NCBI GenBank assembly: GCA_029379385.1
Contig: CM055605.1
Span: 2,639,001-2,703,000, forward strand
Length of the DNA: 64,000 bases
DNA from: Quillaja saponaria
Lineage: Eukaryota > Streptophyta > Magnoliopsida > Fabales > Quillajaceae
Direction of reading: 5' to 3'
Below the pieces are notes generated by a model. That model had not been told where the DNA came from. It ran no database searches and worked only from the letters and a program-made list of their open reading frames with translations. A program made the position numbers and the translations under genes. Shown here in pieces: positions 1 through 12,327 of the stretch. Numbering within the stretch: position 1 is the first letter of the stretch; the number at the start of each line of letters is the position of its first letter.

Positions 1-2478
1 AACGATTCTGCAGCAATTCATCTCTCCAGTTTCTTGGCTGATCGACCCGGGGACAGCATGGCTATCCTCACCCTTTAGCCCTGTAACCGCAAAACTTCTC
101 TTTCTGAGATGGCGCCTGCGAAATAATTAGGAAGAAGAAATTTCTATTTACTACACGAGGACTTTCCACTAGAAGTTAAAAATCAATGTGGAAAAGAGGC
201 TTCCAAACCCTCTTTCGCTTACAAGGCTTTTAATCCTGTCTACATCACATGGTGCAGTAAGAGATAGAAATGGTTATGAAGCTCTCAACTAATGCAATTA
301 CGCTATCAGAGAATTTTTGGGCCTAGCCAACAATTGTACAGTTTCTGAGGCTAACGAACTAGATTTTGTCCCAAATACTCCAACACGCCACATTTCATTC
401 AAGAAACTGATCCCGCTTATCCTCTAATTCCTATTTCTACTATGTCATTGTTATCCACATGCATACACTTTCTCACTGGGCAAAATAATTCTTGGCTTTT
501 AGCATGGTCCCCCTCTTATTCAGCGTACTAAAGCTTTAATCAATTAGGTGACACCGTCACAGAAAGAAAATAATGCATGCATTTATGTGCTGCCTGTATC
601 TCACGGCTGCATTTAAAGCCATTGCCATGGATAGGAATTCATGGTGATACTTCCTCTAGACCTTTTAGGTTAATGCCCCTGAACTTTTCCGAACTGGCAC
701 ACATGCCTATGAGTATACACGTGTGATGAGGCTAGTGAGATAAAAATAAAATTGATCTTTACAAGTTTAGTCTCAGATTTTAGGAAGGAGATCCAGAAAA
801 CAGTATCAAGTGACTAATTCTTTCTTTTAAGGGATGAATTCCAAAAGTTCCTTGGGAGTTTAGTTTTTTACAGGGAACTGTCTTGCATTCAAGTAACCAA
901 TTGCTAGTTTCTTCTTCATTGTCTTTGACAAAGATTTTTTTAATTCTGTCTCTACAACAAGGGTACTCCCCCTGCAAAGATGTAAAATCTCATTGATGCT
1001 TTAATTAATGGGCATGCTAGCAATGGGGCTGAGGGAACTTAACAATAGCGTGACATCCATTATTTTGTCAGAGATGGAGCCTTGAGCTTTTTAATGCTAT
1101 ACAGTACCTTACCCTACCACCTCTTCTGTGTTTAGAAGCTTGGCCACTGAGATTCTTACCCATTAGCTTAAAAAAAAAAAAGACTAAGACTGAAGAGCTA
1201 ATCAAGAACACAACCATGAAACTTGAAAAAGACTTTAGCTATGTGGTGGAGGTAGGTATAATTTTGGAACTTTTAAGGCGATGGGCTCTTGTTAGAAAAG
1301 GAGGAGACTAAATTGTTGAGATACTGATATTGATTTGAAGGTGGGGTTTTGTAGAAAAAGAGAAACTGGAATTGAAGTGGAAGATATCAGAGAAATAAAA
1401 CAGAGTATAGAAAAAAAAAATAGTAATGCAGAGGAAGAAGAAGAAAAAGAAGAAGGAGCCGTCATGAAGGAGGAGATAGTAAGGATCTGTTTGAAAAAAA
1501 AAAAAAAACAGCTCTTCTGCCTCTTTTTTTTTTTTCTTGTAAATTGATAAACTAATTACTAGATACGTGTCACTCCGTTAAGCCAACACATGTTTTCTCT
1601 TACTCCTTCAACACTACACAGAGATACGTGTAATGTTCCGCATCCGTATAATATCAGTCCCAATTTGATAATATTTTCCCTTTTTTTTTTTCTTTGGTTA
1701 GCTAAAATCACCACCTACCATCTTTGGCTTCCTTTATTATCTAGCAAGTTGCTTCATAGACTACCCGTACGTGAAAAATTCGACAATGTTGAAAATCGTT
1801 GATGACTCTCAGACTCTGAAGTCATAAATTCTTTGCTAGTGGGTGGCACAAATTAATTATCAAGTTGTTCATTAGTATTAACATTGTTCTAACTTTTTCC
1901 CATCTTAAAGAATATGATACTATGCTATGAAGGAAGGGAGCAGGGGAATTACTTGGAGATCAGTGATGAGAAAAGCCAAAAAGGTTTACCAAAACACATC
2001 TAAGCAAAATTCACCAAATTCTATGAAAATCCTACATGATAAAGGTATGCTCAAGGACCATAATTGAAAACGGCTAAGCTGCAAAACAAAATTCCAAAGT
2101 TAAATCAAGGTTTAGATGCAGGTTAGTATTGCTGAACTCTATGCATTACATTTCCTTGTCTTAGACATTAGGGAAGTCTTGTCTCGCAATTTATAAACTC
2201 ACTGAAAATTGAATGTTTCCTTTAACGGTACTCACCGATATTTGTGGATTCTGAATTAATGCAGAAAAGGACTTTCTCATGTTATGTGTGATATCTCTCA
2301 ATTCCAAGAGAAATAAAATTAACTGCTTTATATCACCACCAACTACTATATCAGTTTTGGGACCCTTCATTTAATATGGTCATTGTTCATATTTTCGATA
2401 TTTATAAGCTGCAATATCATCTTCTTCTCTTCAGATTTTGCATTCATAGCTGTCAGTGGTTGCTTGCTTCTAAAATCC
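1..2478. other. Spacer without a recognised gene
   Basis: No open frame here has convincing protein character. The longer frames are low-complexity: a Glu/Lys stretch from GAA/AAG repeats near 1430-1470, and homopolymer A and T runs near 1170, 1495, 1520 and 1680. A frame open from base 1 to a TAG at 76-78 could be the tail of a gene to the left, but 25 codons are too few to call. The last few hundred bases should hold the promoter of the Ole e 1-like gene; I saw no clear TATA box there. Confidence 0.5.
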
Positions 2479-3088
2479 ATGGCACTTCCTCAGTTTATCA
2501 CAGCACTTCTCTTTGCTTTAGCATTTGCAAGAATTAACCTCTCAACATGCCAAGTTGTAAAGGGAAAGCTCTCTTGCCTAGACTGCACTCACAATTATGA
2601 CTTTTCTGGTTAGTCCCAGTTTATATTTCTTGCCAAAATAGAAGCTTGAAGCCAGAGTAAAGAAGTTTTCTATGTTTTATTTACTGTAAATCTGTAATAT
2701 TCTTCATATTATTTCAGGGATTATGGTGTCTGTGAAGTGTGACCAAGTGAAGAAGTTGGCTGTTGCAATTGCAGAAGATGATGGCTCCTACGAGGCTGAG
2801 CTACCCTCAGCTTTGAACTGCCATGCCACGGTTCTCGGCGGTCCAACCCAGATTTATGTTTCAAGGAAAAACATGGTGTCAACTATTGTCAAGGGCAGTG
2901 AGTCCACCAGTTATACCACCTCAACTCCTCTTAGTTTCTTCACATCATGCCCCCAAACCTCAAAATGTGAAGCTGGGAAGAAATTTGGTTCATCCAAAAC
3001 AGTTGATCTGCCTCTGCCTCCTGAGTGGGGGTTGGCACCATCTAGTTATTATATTAATCCTTTTGTCCCCATCATAGGAATACCTTAA
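2479..3088 (+). CDS. Pollen Ole e 1-like secreted protein
   Basis: Two exons, 2479..2608 and 2718..3088, joined in phase through a GT-AG intron of 109 bases, give 166 residues. The start at 2479 is chosen because it is followed by a good signal peptide (residues 1 to about 24, MALPQFITALLFALAFA then a polar end), although the frame is open further upstream. The mature part has the family's Cys pattern (CLDC, KCDQ, NCHA, SCPQTSKC) and a Pro-rich C-terminus with PLPPEW. It fits the 'pollen Ole e 1 allergen and extensin' family of small secreted, probably cell-wall, proteins; the biochemical role is unknown. The family is broad and most members are not pollen allergens, so an allergen role should not be inferred. 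Family call is firm, specific orthology is not. Confidence 0.85.
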
Positions 3089-3091
3089 TTA

Positions 3092-3250
3092 TGTCTTATA
3101 GTGCGAAGCAATATCTTAAGTAATTATGAGCAGTGGGAGTTAAGAATAGCCTATAGTACTAAATCTATTTGTGTCTTACAGTGAGAAGCAATATCTTATG
3201 TAATTATGAGCAGGGGAGTTAAGAATAGCCCATTATACTAGATCTTTTCT
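3092..3250. repeat. Imperfect tandem duplication in the 3' flank
   Basis: Two copies of an about 80-base unit stand head to tail, 3092..3171 and 3172..3250. Both start with TGTCTTA followed by AGTG and contain GAAGCAATATCTTA and TAATTATGAGCAG. They differ by a few substitutions and a one-base indel. They begin four bases after the stop codon of the Ole e 1-like gene, so they probably lie in its 3' UTR. Confidence 0.85.
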
Positions 3251-3616
3251 GCATTAATCATGTGTGCAGAATGTCGTCTTTGTGGTATTTTGTTATGTTT
3301 TACTGTTTGACATAGTACTAAGAAATAAAGTTGTGTAGCAGTGTTCTGTATTAATAGCTGACATATTATGGTATTTCTTGCATAATTGCTTTATATTTGA
3401 TTGTGAGGACTCAAGTTGTGTTGTGATGCGTGAGATTAGCATGTGTTGGATGCTTATTATGTTGATCTCTGTTACATAAATAATTTTGAAAAATCTCAAT
3501 TATGATTGAGTGTTTTGGATGTGTACTACTACAAAGTCAAGTGCTGTACTTCTTCCTAAGCTAAAGTTTGTTTTAAAATAACTCAAGGTAAGAGCATGAA
3601 TCAAAAATAGGAAAAG

Positions 3617-3642
3617 AAAAAAAAAAAAAAAAAAAAAAAAAA
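3617..3642. repeat. Poly(A) run of 26
   Basis: An uninterrupted A homopolymer preceded by an A-rich segment, lying about 50 bases from the 3' side of the minus-strand tRNA gene. It could be a microsatellite or the tail of an old retroposed copy; no target-site duplication was seen. Confidence 0.6.
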
Positions 3643-3691
3643 TCAAATTTTAGATTTTTTTTCAGAAGCAGATCTGCTCTAACTAGCAAAA

Positions 3692-3716
3692 TGCGGTGAG
3701 CGTGGATCGAACACGC

Positions 3717-3759
<43 letters not shown>

Positions 3760-3764
3760 CCCGC
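3692..3764 (-). tRNA. tRNA-Phe (anticodon GAA)
   Basis: The reverse strand gives a complete 73-base cloverleaf without intron. The acceptor stem is GCGGGGA pairing with TCACCGC plus discriminator A; the D-loop region has TAGCTCAGTTGGGAGAGC (A box), the anticodon loop is CTGAAGA with anticodon GAA, and the T-arm has GTTCGATCC (B box). The sequence is the usual plant cytosolic tRNA-Phe. TTTT follows directly downstream (plus strand 3688..3691), a Pol III terminator. CCA is not encoded, as expected for a nuclear gene. Confidence 0.97.
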
Positions 3765-3942
3765 CCATAATACAGTGAGTTATATTGAAAGTAAAGAAGA
3801 TCGCATCCAACTCGTCAACTGGACAAACCGGCATCATACACGGTCTTCGTTCTTCTTCGTGTCTGTGCCCTAATCGACTACCGCAACCCCCAATTTTCAC
3901 AGCAAATTACAGTCCCTGATCCTCAATTCCCAGCAAGTTCAG

Positions 3943-5664
3943 ATGTTAGGTAAAGGAAGGAAGGTCTCTGGTCGTGGAGAAGCTGTGGCTTCCAACTATG
4001 CTTTTGGTCAAGCCGAAGATGATATTATCATCAAGCACAGGCTTCTAACCCGTACAACAACCACGAGGGGAGAGCCTCCATTGAAGAAGCTTCAGAAAAA
4101 GTTCACTTCTTTTGTCCTTGAGGTTGACAAGGATGAGGATAATTACACCGACTGTGAAAAGCTTGCCAAAGCTTTCTTACAAGAATTGACAACATTTGAA
4201 ATCCCACTTCTTAAGACCAAAGCGATTGTGGATGCGAATGTAAGGGAGAAGGAGAATTTCAATGAATTGAAAGATGAAATCAATAGGCATATTTTGCAAG
4301 CACAGGCTGACATTGAAGGTTTGAAAAATCAACTTGAAGAGAGTAAGATCGAGAGGAGGCACAAAGAAGAGTGTGAGGCAATCAGGAAGCTGATTGCTTT
4401 GCAGCCTCCAAGGTCAGAAACGCAGAAGATTATTACGGATTTAGAGAAAGAAATTGCGGCATTAGATGCAGAGAATACTGCTAGTTCTAGAATGTTGGAG
4501 CTTCGCAAGAAACAGTTTACTCTTCTGTTGCACGTGGTATGTTTGAGTATGATTGATACGTTTTTTTTTCGTTTGCCTATTTGGTTATGGTGAATTTTGC
4601 AGTTCATTCCGTTTGGTTCCATTGTTTTCTGTTGCCACTGAACATAATAATTGGAAGTGAAAATTATCTTAAATGATCTTTTATTGTGAATTGGACTCTT
4701 TGCCACTAAGAATTATCATGTGAAGGTTAATGTTTAAAGGTTAGCCACTTAAACAACATTGTTAGGTATCAAATTGGGAAGAAACCTGATTAGTCTGCTA
4801 AGGTTACTTTAGTGATTGAGGTGACCATAGAATCCATAATTTTCTTTTATTACTTATGATGAAGAAGGAAAAAGAAGGGCAAATAACCCTTCTTCAACAT
4901 CTTGAAAGAAATTTGAACTAAAATCTGTTTACTATGTTCAAAGGAGGGCTTTTTGCTTTAGAAATCCTTCATAGAAAAGGTTCATATATGATTCAGGTGA
5001 TTATTATCAAAATAACACCATAGTGGAATTAGTTCATTATTTTCTAGAATCTCATTGTGAGTCTTGTTACTCTAGGATATGACTGGCAGGATTGCTCCCT
5101 TGATTCCCTTACGCCCCGTTATGGGATTATGATTATGAAAACTGTTTACTAGTTACTGCTCTTGCAAACATATGGAGACATCAATCTCTTATGCGACATC
5201 CAAAATCTTCCCCATCTCATAATTCCCGGCCTCTTCACTTGCGTTTCTTTGTAGCATTTTAATTTTAATTTTCTGTATTGAGCATATTATGTCCACATTC
5301 ATATTTTGTTCTTATGTGTGTGCTATAAGTAAATTTTAATGTTTGCACTATTAGCTTATCTATTGACCACCAAAACTGAACTTCACATCACCAGTTCTAA
5401 GTTCGATTCTTGCTCTTTGAGCCACTCTAGCTCTGTGTTTCCTGTGTGCTGGTCCTGAAGCGCACTTGGTGTGATAGACTTGGTATGTGTTCCAGTCATT
5501 AATATCTGTGCATGTTGACCTTTGTACAGGTGGATGAGTTGCAGGTTACAATAGAGGAAGAGCAAAAGAATTTGATGGAGGAAATGAGAATTGCAACTGA
5601 AGAGCAGAAGAATGGGATTGAGGATGGCAGTGGAGGCTCAGAATCCATGGCTGTTGATTATTAA
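3943..5664 (+). CDS. THO7: THO complex subunit 7 (THOC7)
   Basis: Exons 3943..4536 and 5530..5664 with one 993-base GT-AG intron in phase 0 give 242 residues. The protein starts [15 protein letters not shown] and carries a basic segment ([18 protein letters not shown]) typical of plant THOC7. A long charged coiled coil follows (about residues 95-215, rich in Glu, Lys and Leu), and the C-terminus is acidic (ending SESMAVDY). THOC7 is a structural subunit of the nuclear THO/TREX complex, which couples transcription to mRNA export and small-RNA biogenesis. Length and intron-poor structure match plant THO7A/B. Everything past 4537 in the first frame is intron read-through. Plants often keep two copies; which one this is cannot be told here. 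Confidence 0.93.
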
Positions 5665-7420
5665 CCAGTTTTCATTTTAGTCTTCCTGTTGTAAGATGTA
5701 CTCTTAAGTTCTGATTTTTGTACGAGTAAATTTTCCTGGATGCTTAGGAATGTGACTAATTCATATTTATATATACTACCTTCATGGCACATGTTCAACG
5801 CTCTCTGAAATTCTATAGACAAACTAATGTTCTATAAGAAGAAGAATAATTCAGTTTGCTGAACATTAGGAAAACATGAAACTTCAGTTAAATAGCGTTA
5901 TTAGACATGGTTGCAGAGTTCAAATTCAATAGTTCTCATGATCAGAAGGCTACAGTGAAGTTTAAAAGCATAAATTACCAACAGAAACCAAGATTGGAGG
6001 CCTATAACATTTTGTGTGGGTCCTTACACTCATAAAACATCCTAAAAGATATTCCTATAACTATGTTTGATTCAGTGATAATTCATTTGTTTAGTTTTCT
6101 TCACAGGTTGAGTTTGAATCATCTTTAGCAGTTATTTTTAATCTTATTGTCCTAGCCTAAAAATTTAATGAGAAACTTATCCTCCCTAATTTTTCTTACC
6201 AAAAAAAAAAACCTAAAAGATTATAATAATAACAATCAATGTCTTATCTTAAAAGAGTTAAAGGTTTTGTAAGCAAGTGAGCAATTAGCAACATGAATCA
6301 TAATCTTGACCTTGTATGATTTATGACACCCACAGTGGGAGACAAGTCCGTACCTTCAACGCGGAGATGAACTAGGAAGCGGTAAGAGGGACCAATTCCA
6401 TGAAAGGAAAATAAAGGTACGAGAGATTCGAGGTTTTAACTTACAACAAGTAAGACTTGGTCTCTTGCATAAAATGACGACTTATGGAGTTGTTTAACGT
6501 CTACTTGGTGCTAACGTTCTGAAAAACTGAAGGCTAATGATGGGCAATCAAGAATCCACGTAAGTTAGATTTTGTAAGATAATTTTATTTTCAATGTGTC
6601 CAGTTCATTAAGAGGACTTATTCTTGCTTTATGTTGATATCACTCTGGATATTGCTGTGGGAAGTGTTGTGGGTCATTAAGAAAGTTACTTTAGTAATAC
6701 TGTATGTGGGTTTTCAAATATTAATTTAAATTTACATATTTAGTAAAGTAAATCATGTCTAGATTTTTTTAGACACTGGATTTTGTGTTTGTGTAAATAA
6801 TAGTATTTAGTATTTACATAGATTATTATTTGTGATTGGAATGCAAAAGAGCTAAAATGTATAAAATAAAAAAATAAAAATAATTGACAAATTAAAATGT
6901 GTTCAACCAAGTTCACATCTAAAAATTGTGATTTTAACTATTGAAACAACCTGGGATACCCAACAACAAAATTGTCATTGTCAAGGACCAAAGGTCCTGC
7001 ACACGCTTTGAGTATTTGACAATTGAATTCGTGTGGGCAACAAAAACAGTCTCACAATTAGGTTTTTCAACTTTAAAAGTTTTTTGATATTGCAGGATTT
7101 GTCTCAATTTTTATTTTAGTACTTTCAAAAAAAAAAATTCTAATTATTAATTTTTTTTATGGTTCAAATCAAAAAATAAACTAAATATATCATTATTTTT
7201 ACGTCAAATGTGATTATTCTGTTTATTCTTAAGAGGTGAACAAGATAATCAAACTTGCTTGTAAAATTTTTAATTCTAGAAGATGAACTTAATCAAAAAG
7301 AAAATTAGAAAACTACACTGAGAACTAAAGCAATCTTAAGGAGTCAAAAAAATTAAATTAATTTTTTTAAAACTATTAAGGAGTAATTTATAATTAATTA
7401 AAAAATCATTAGTTCACTTG

Positions 7421-7660
7421 TTTATAAGAATGGAGATAGCTACTTTCCATTGTGTAGCTCATAAACCTAACTAGCTTCATGCAAAAAAAAAAAAATACTT
7501 TGATATTAATCAACAATTCTCCCCTTCACTTGGAATGAGAAATTTATGAGAATGGGATAAATTTATGAGAATGGGATAGCTATCTTTTATTGTGTAATTC
7601 ATAAGCCTAACAGCTTTCTAAGAGCAAAATATATATATATTGAAATTAATTAACAAATTG
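7421..7660. repeat. Degenerate tandem duplication, about 140 bp period
   Basis: The segment starting near 7425 (TATAAGAATGGAGATAGCTA, then a GTGTAGCTCATAAACCTAA block) recurs near 7565 as ATGAGAATGGGATAGCTA followed by GTGTAATTCATAAGCCTAA. Similarity continues through an A/T-rich part and a GATATTAATCAACAATT-like tail. An internal short duplication of ATTTATGAGAATGGGATA lies between them. Copies are diverged, so the event is old. Confidence 0.6.
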
Positions 7661-7754
7661 AAAAGATAAAACTTAAATCAAATGATGAATTTTTTCGCTG
7701 AAATTGTTATTTTGACATAAGAGAAGAGCATATAGTAGTATTTAAACATCATAA

Positions 7755-8480
7755 CTATACACAGTTATGGAGCTAAGAATTTATTGAGTGGGTTCAAAAA
7801 ATTATTATTTTAATTTAATCTTCTAAAATTTGGTTTTTGACCTAAATGGAAATGAAATTTAACCAAAGTAGTTGACATAGTTTTTTGATAAACAAAACAT
7901 TAATGCATTGAATGTTATAAATATTAACCTAATCATTAGAAAACGAAATTTTCCTCAAATTCAATTAAACACGATATTTTCTTTTCAAAAACAAAAAATT
8001 TCATAGATCATTAAAAGCATCTCAGCCTGTTTTAATCATACAAACTATTATTAATTATATAATACTCCATCTAATTTGAATTTTTTAATTTGATTAAGAA
8101 TCTAATTAGTAAAAGTAAATAGTAGAAGAATTGATTATAAAAGTTAAATCATGAAAAATTTGTTACAAAATAAATTTTCAAGAATCAAAATAGAATAATG
8201 ATATTATTTTCAGAGAGTAAAATAAAATAATAATATAATTTTAAGGAGTAAATAAGACTAATAGTATAATATTAGGTACCAAAAAAATAATGGTGCAAGT
8301 CTTCTTCACTTTTCTGTCTTTTTTATTTACTACTTTTTTTTTTATTTGACCCACATGTATTGATATTTATTAGGAACAATTACTGTTTTATCTAATTAAA
8401 TTATATACAAATCCTTAATTTTTTTTAAATTTCAGTGGGGTCAATTTTTTGGAGCTGGCTCCGCCCCTAACTCTACGCGT
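7755..8480. mobile_element. Possible non-autonomous transposon remnant
   Basis: The left edge reads GTTATGGAGCTAAGAATTT and the reverse complement of the right edge (about 8445-8475) reads GTTAGGGGCGGAGCCAG. The two share GTTA..GGAGC(T/C)A(A/-)G, and both are followed inward by a GGGTTC/GACCCC-type element. This pattern resembles the ends of AT-rich non-autonomous elements common in eudicot genomes whose termini contain a GGCGGAGC core. The interior is AT-rich with no coding capacity. No target-site duplication was established, so this is a tentative call. Confidence 0.3.
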
Positions 8481-9386
8481 ATTCTTTTTCTTTATTTATT
8501 GTATTATCATTACATGATTATGAAGTAGTTGCATTATGATCCAATAAAAATAGGGTTAAAATAATAAGACTTTTGGAGTACTGGTTGACTTATTACTTGC
8601 TTATTAAAAGAAAAAAGAAACAAAAGTCATATCGTAATCTTACATATTCATGTTCCAATCTTACTTAAGTAGTTAATGTCCAACTCATGAGTCATATAAG
8701 TAGCATTGACATATAACATTGCATACATCCAACAAAAGCAACAAAACAACTCCCCCATAAAACAACAACACAAGCTGATGATGATGGATCATGATGAGTT
8801 GATCCAGTCAAGCAGAAAATCATAGTTTTTTTTTTTTTTTTTCCTATTTAAATATTTTGCTGAACTTTATAAATTTTATGTAATTAGGATATATGATTTC
8901 TCTTTTTACAGAAAGTTCATGTCACACCAGCTCAAAAAAAAAAAAAAAGTTAAAAGGAAATATTATGTAGACAGTAAAATTCTTATTATAAATAAAAATA
9001 ATAATAATAAAAGACAAGTTTATCAATTTGATTTTGTATTTGAAATATATGTTTAATTAAAAAGAAATATTATGTACGTGGTTAGATTTTTATTTTCTGA
9101 CAAAAAAGCAATAAAAAGCAAGCCTATATTGCCAACACAAACAAGAAAATAAGGAAAAGAATGCTGACTGGTTCAAAAAGGGATTTTATTTTAAAGGCAT
9201 TAGTACGAAAAGGAAAATCATCACTAATAAGCAAAATAAAATGGTATAGAGACGTCAGCTTCTCCCTCAAACGCGTTGAAGTTTCCCATCTTTGCAATTT
9301 TCTCATTTTACTCGGCAAAACTCCCTCCCTCCACTTCTGTCCCTTTCATCTTCATCTTCATCTTGTAGGAGTTCTGTGCATGTGTG

Positions 9387-9394
9387 TATAAATA
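9387..9394 (+). promoter_or_regulatory. TATA box of the NAC gene
   Basis: TATAAATA, 88 bases before the NAC start codon, after a CT-rich stretch. It is the clearest TATA box in the window. The following 5' UTR (AAAGCAAGCATAAG and similar) is A-rich as usual for plant leaders. Confidence 0.6.
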
Positions 9395-9481
9395 GCTCAT
9401 TGTCATATATGCAAATTGTAACTAAAGCAAGCATAAGTATAAAGCATAAATCCTTACTTAACTAGAAAAGGTAACAAAGCA

Positions 9482-10475
9482 ATGGAGGAACTCCCACCTG
9501 GTTTTCGTTTCTACCCAACAGAGGAAGAGCTAGTTGCCTTCTACTTAAACAATAAGATAGATGGGAGAAGAAACGACGTGCATAGCGTTATTCCAGTGAT
9601 TGACATTTATGATGTAGAGCCATGGCACCTTCCAAGTACATACAAACTCGCCTCCAATCCCTGCAATTCATGAACATTGTTAACTAATTAATGATTTTGA
9701 TCCTTTCCAACCCAGATGGGTTTTCTAACACAGTTTTCTAATGTGTGCAGAACTTGCAGGAGAGCTATGTCAAGGTGACACCGAGCAATGGTTCTTCTTT
9801 ACACCAAGACAAGAGAGAGAAGCCAGGGGAGGAAGACCCACAAGAACCACAGCTTCTGGGTACTGGAAGGCTACAGGTTCTCCTGGTTACGTTTACTCAT
9901 CTGACAGTAGGGTCATTGGAATAAAGAAAACCATGGTTTTTTACAAGGGGAAAGCTCCTACTGGAAAGAAAACAACATGGAAGATGAATGAGTATAGAGC
10001 CATTGAAGAAGCACCCAACCAATCCAGCTCCACTACCCCAAAGGTATATATTAATTTAGGTTATTCATCCTAGTGAAAAGTGACGAGTTTACTTTTTTGC
10101 TTTTCTTCTTTTCTATGATTTCTAATCTGTTTGTTTCTGTTGTAGTTGAGGCATGAATTCAGTTTGTGCCGAGTGTATGTGATATCGGGAAGCTTTCGAG
10201 CTTTTGATCGACGCCCACCAGAAATTATGGTGAGAGAGTCACAACTTCATGGTGACAGGGCTGCAACAAGTTCTCAGAACACTGTAATGATGGAGAGATC
10301 AAGCTCTTCTGAAACTTCCAACTCAGGAGGAGACCAAACTGATCTTCCAGGGGTGGCAGGAAGTACTGAAGATTTGGAAATAAATGATGATCTAGAACAA
10401 CCCCTATGGGAATGGGAAGCAACTAAATTTGCTCTAAGTCAAGCCATGCGTGGACCTTCTAGCCCTGCAGACTAA
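9482..10475 (+). CDS. NAC090: NAC transcription factor, NAC090-like
   Basis: Three exons, 9482..9635, 9751..10043 and 10146..10475, give 258 residues; intron phases 1 and 0 fit, the classical NAC exon layout. The N-terminal 155 residues are a full NAC domain: [19 protein letters not shown] (subdomain A), [15 protein letters not shown] (B), [16 protein letters not shown] then [10 protein letters not shown] (C), [16 protein letters not shown] and [20 protein letters not shown] (D), [12 protein letters not shown] and [10 protein letters not shown] (E). The [11 protein letters not shown] motif and short acidic C-tail match the NAC090/NAC061/NAC036 subgroup, associated in Arabidopsis with senescence and salicylate control. 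It acts as a nuclear DNA-binding dimer. The C-terminus (about 100 residues, Ser/Asp/Glu-rich, ending near [12 protein letters not shown]) should be the regulatory region. Subgroup is fairly sure; exact orthology rests on recall. Confidence 0.93.
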
Positions 10476-12327
10476 CCCGATTAGAAACATATAGTTCGGG
10501 ATGTGAACAAAAAAGTCACAAGCATGCTTTTAGGTATAGTTCAGTATTTTTTTTTTCTTTCACCTCCTGTTGAGGTGAAGAGAGGCCAAATAAAGATAGA
10601 CATGTGTAAAGTACTCAAGCAGAATGGGTTTGGTTTCTGATAACAAAGTTAGGTAGGTATAAAATTCAAGGGGAAAATGAGGAAAGTCTTGGGTGCAAGG
10701 ATATTTCTTATTTAGTTGTGCCAAGATAGCGTCTTCATGAAATTGGTTCTATTCAGTTTGAAGATGGCCTCAATTTCCTCCCACCATTGAAAATATCCAG
10801 TAAAAAGCAAAAGCAAGACTTATAACATATTAATTAATGAGGAAATGAAAAGCATATACCAATAAATCAAAGGGAAAACCACCTAATCTTCAAATTAACA
10901 GGTTCCTCAACAAAGCATGCAGCCAAGAAGAGAAGTAAGCAAATTAGTCAAGCATTATGTTCTTGGATTTGAATATCTCGACCCTGCCGAACATACAATT
11001 TGCTTTATAGACAATACTCAGCTTCTGTTTGATTCTTTAATATTGGAAATTAAGCAAAACATACCTCTCTAGACATTCATCTTTCAACGAAGTGATTGAC
11101 TTGTGCAACCTGCAAGCACTTCAATAGAAGCAACTTAGCTGAGTTGTGATGGATATAAAAATGGTAAAACATATCTCTAACGAAAGAGATTGAGAAACCA
11201 TGGCCCAAAGGTGCTTTCATGAAAGCCAGTACCCACTGCCCTAACTTCTACAGTTCCAATATGGGAAATTACATAAAACATACATGATACATATCTAGAC
11301 TTCAATTTTTTCAACCGAGCCTTCTAATTTGGACAATTTACGCATACATCTTAACCTAAAAATGAACTAAAGTTTCAACATGTCCGTGTGGTCATAAGGA
11401 AGTATGAGAGAAATGCATACCCTCTATACCTCTAACTTAAGACTTCATTTTCATGATCGAAATTCACTTCAAGTTCTGAATTACCAGATATTCTTTTATT
11501 ATTGATCCCCAAAAAGGACTTCTCCAATTTTTCCTCAATAACCAAGAACTTAATAACGAGAGACAAAATAATCATCGAAACAATAAATAGATAACCATTG
11601 AAAAGAGAAGATCTTGAAATTGTTGGTTCATTTGAATGAATCCAGTAACAAATTCATGTTGCTGAACATACCATTTATTGCTAAGATTGACTGATCAGCT
11701 TAAACCGCTACTGGTAGCCAAACCAAGCTGTGTTCAACATTATTGGGAAGCTCAGGCAACAGTTTTGATCCAAAAATGATGAGAAGTATCAATAATAGGC
11801 AATAAACCACGTGAAAAATGAAAAGGTTGACCATCCAATCGACTAAGTTTGCTAGTTCAGTAGAACCAGGGTGCCCGTTTCTTAACATAGAAGCCAAGTG
11901 ACGCATGTTAAATGCAACACTGAATGAAACCCAACAAAGAATTTGGACAAAAACATAGAAAGCAAATTCGAGTTCAATCTCATCGAAAGGCTACAAATTA
12001 TTTGAATACAAGTATGTACCTTCTTTAAGGATGGTAGATAATTGAAATAACAATTGATAGTCTAAAAATATAAACTTTTCTACCTTCTTTTCAAGACCCA
12101 AAATTGACATCAAATAAAGAGAGTAAAGCTAAATCAATGCTGAAGTACTATCGCAAAGAATGTGCAGAGTAACGACACAAAATACTGGTATTTGATTAAG
12201 TTGTAGCAGGGGATTTTCTGTAAGCTGAAGCGAATGGCAGCTCAAGCGACAAGCACAGTAACTTATAGGTAAAGGGAAAAAATGGCGAGCAAGGAGCTTA
12301 CACTGGCCTTGGCCTTGGACTGATGCA
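10476..12327. other. Spacer between the NAC gene and the VAMP714 promoter region
   Basis: The first few hundred bases should be NAC 3' UTR. Beyond that no gene is recognised. A minus-strand frame at 11700..11906 contains one very hydrophobic stretch that looks like a membrane helix (LFIFHVVYCLLLILLIIFG), but nothing around it supports a gene. In Arabidopsis I recall QQT1 (a small GTPase-like protein) at this place in the block; I see no trace of its P-loop or other motifs. Confidence 0.5.

Larger units (their letters stand above)
5665..9386. other. AT-rich spacer with repeat remnants
   Basis: About 3.7 kb between THOC7 and the NAC gene. No frame has protein-like content. A segment of more mixed composition near 6340-6480 differs from the AT-rich rest but is not recognised. 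Repeats inside it are listed separately. A run of T at 8827-8842 and several A runs are the only other simple features. Confidence 0.6.

Noticed and set aside
1..78. Open frame at the left edge ending in TAG
   Set aside because: Only 25 codons and no recognisable residues, so it cannot be told from chance.
1335..1547. Glu/Lys-rich 70-residue frame
   Set aside because: Produced by GAA/AAG simple sequence and A runs; no splice or promoter context.
5375..5460. GTTCGATTC resembling a tRNA T-loop (B box)
   Set aside because: No cloverleaf can be drawn around it: no A box or acceptor stem pairing.
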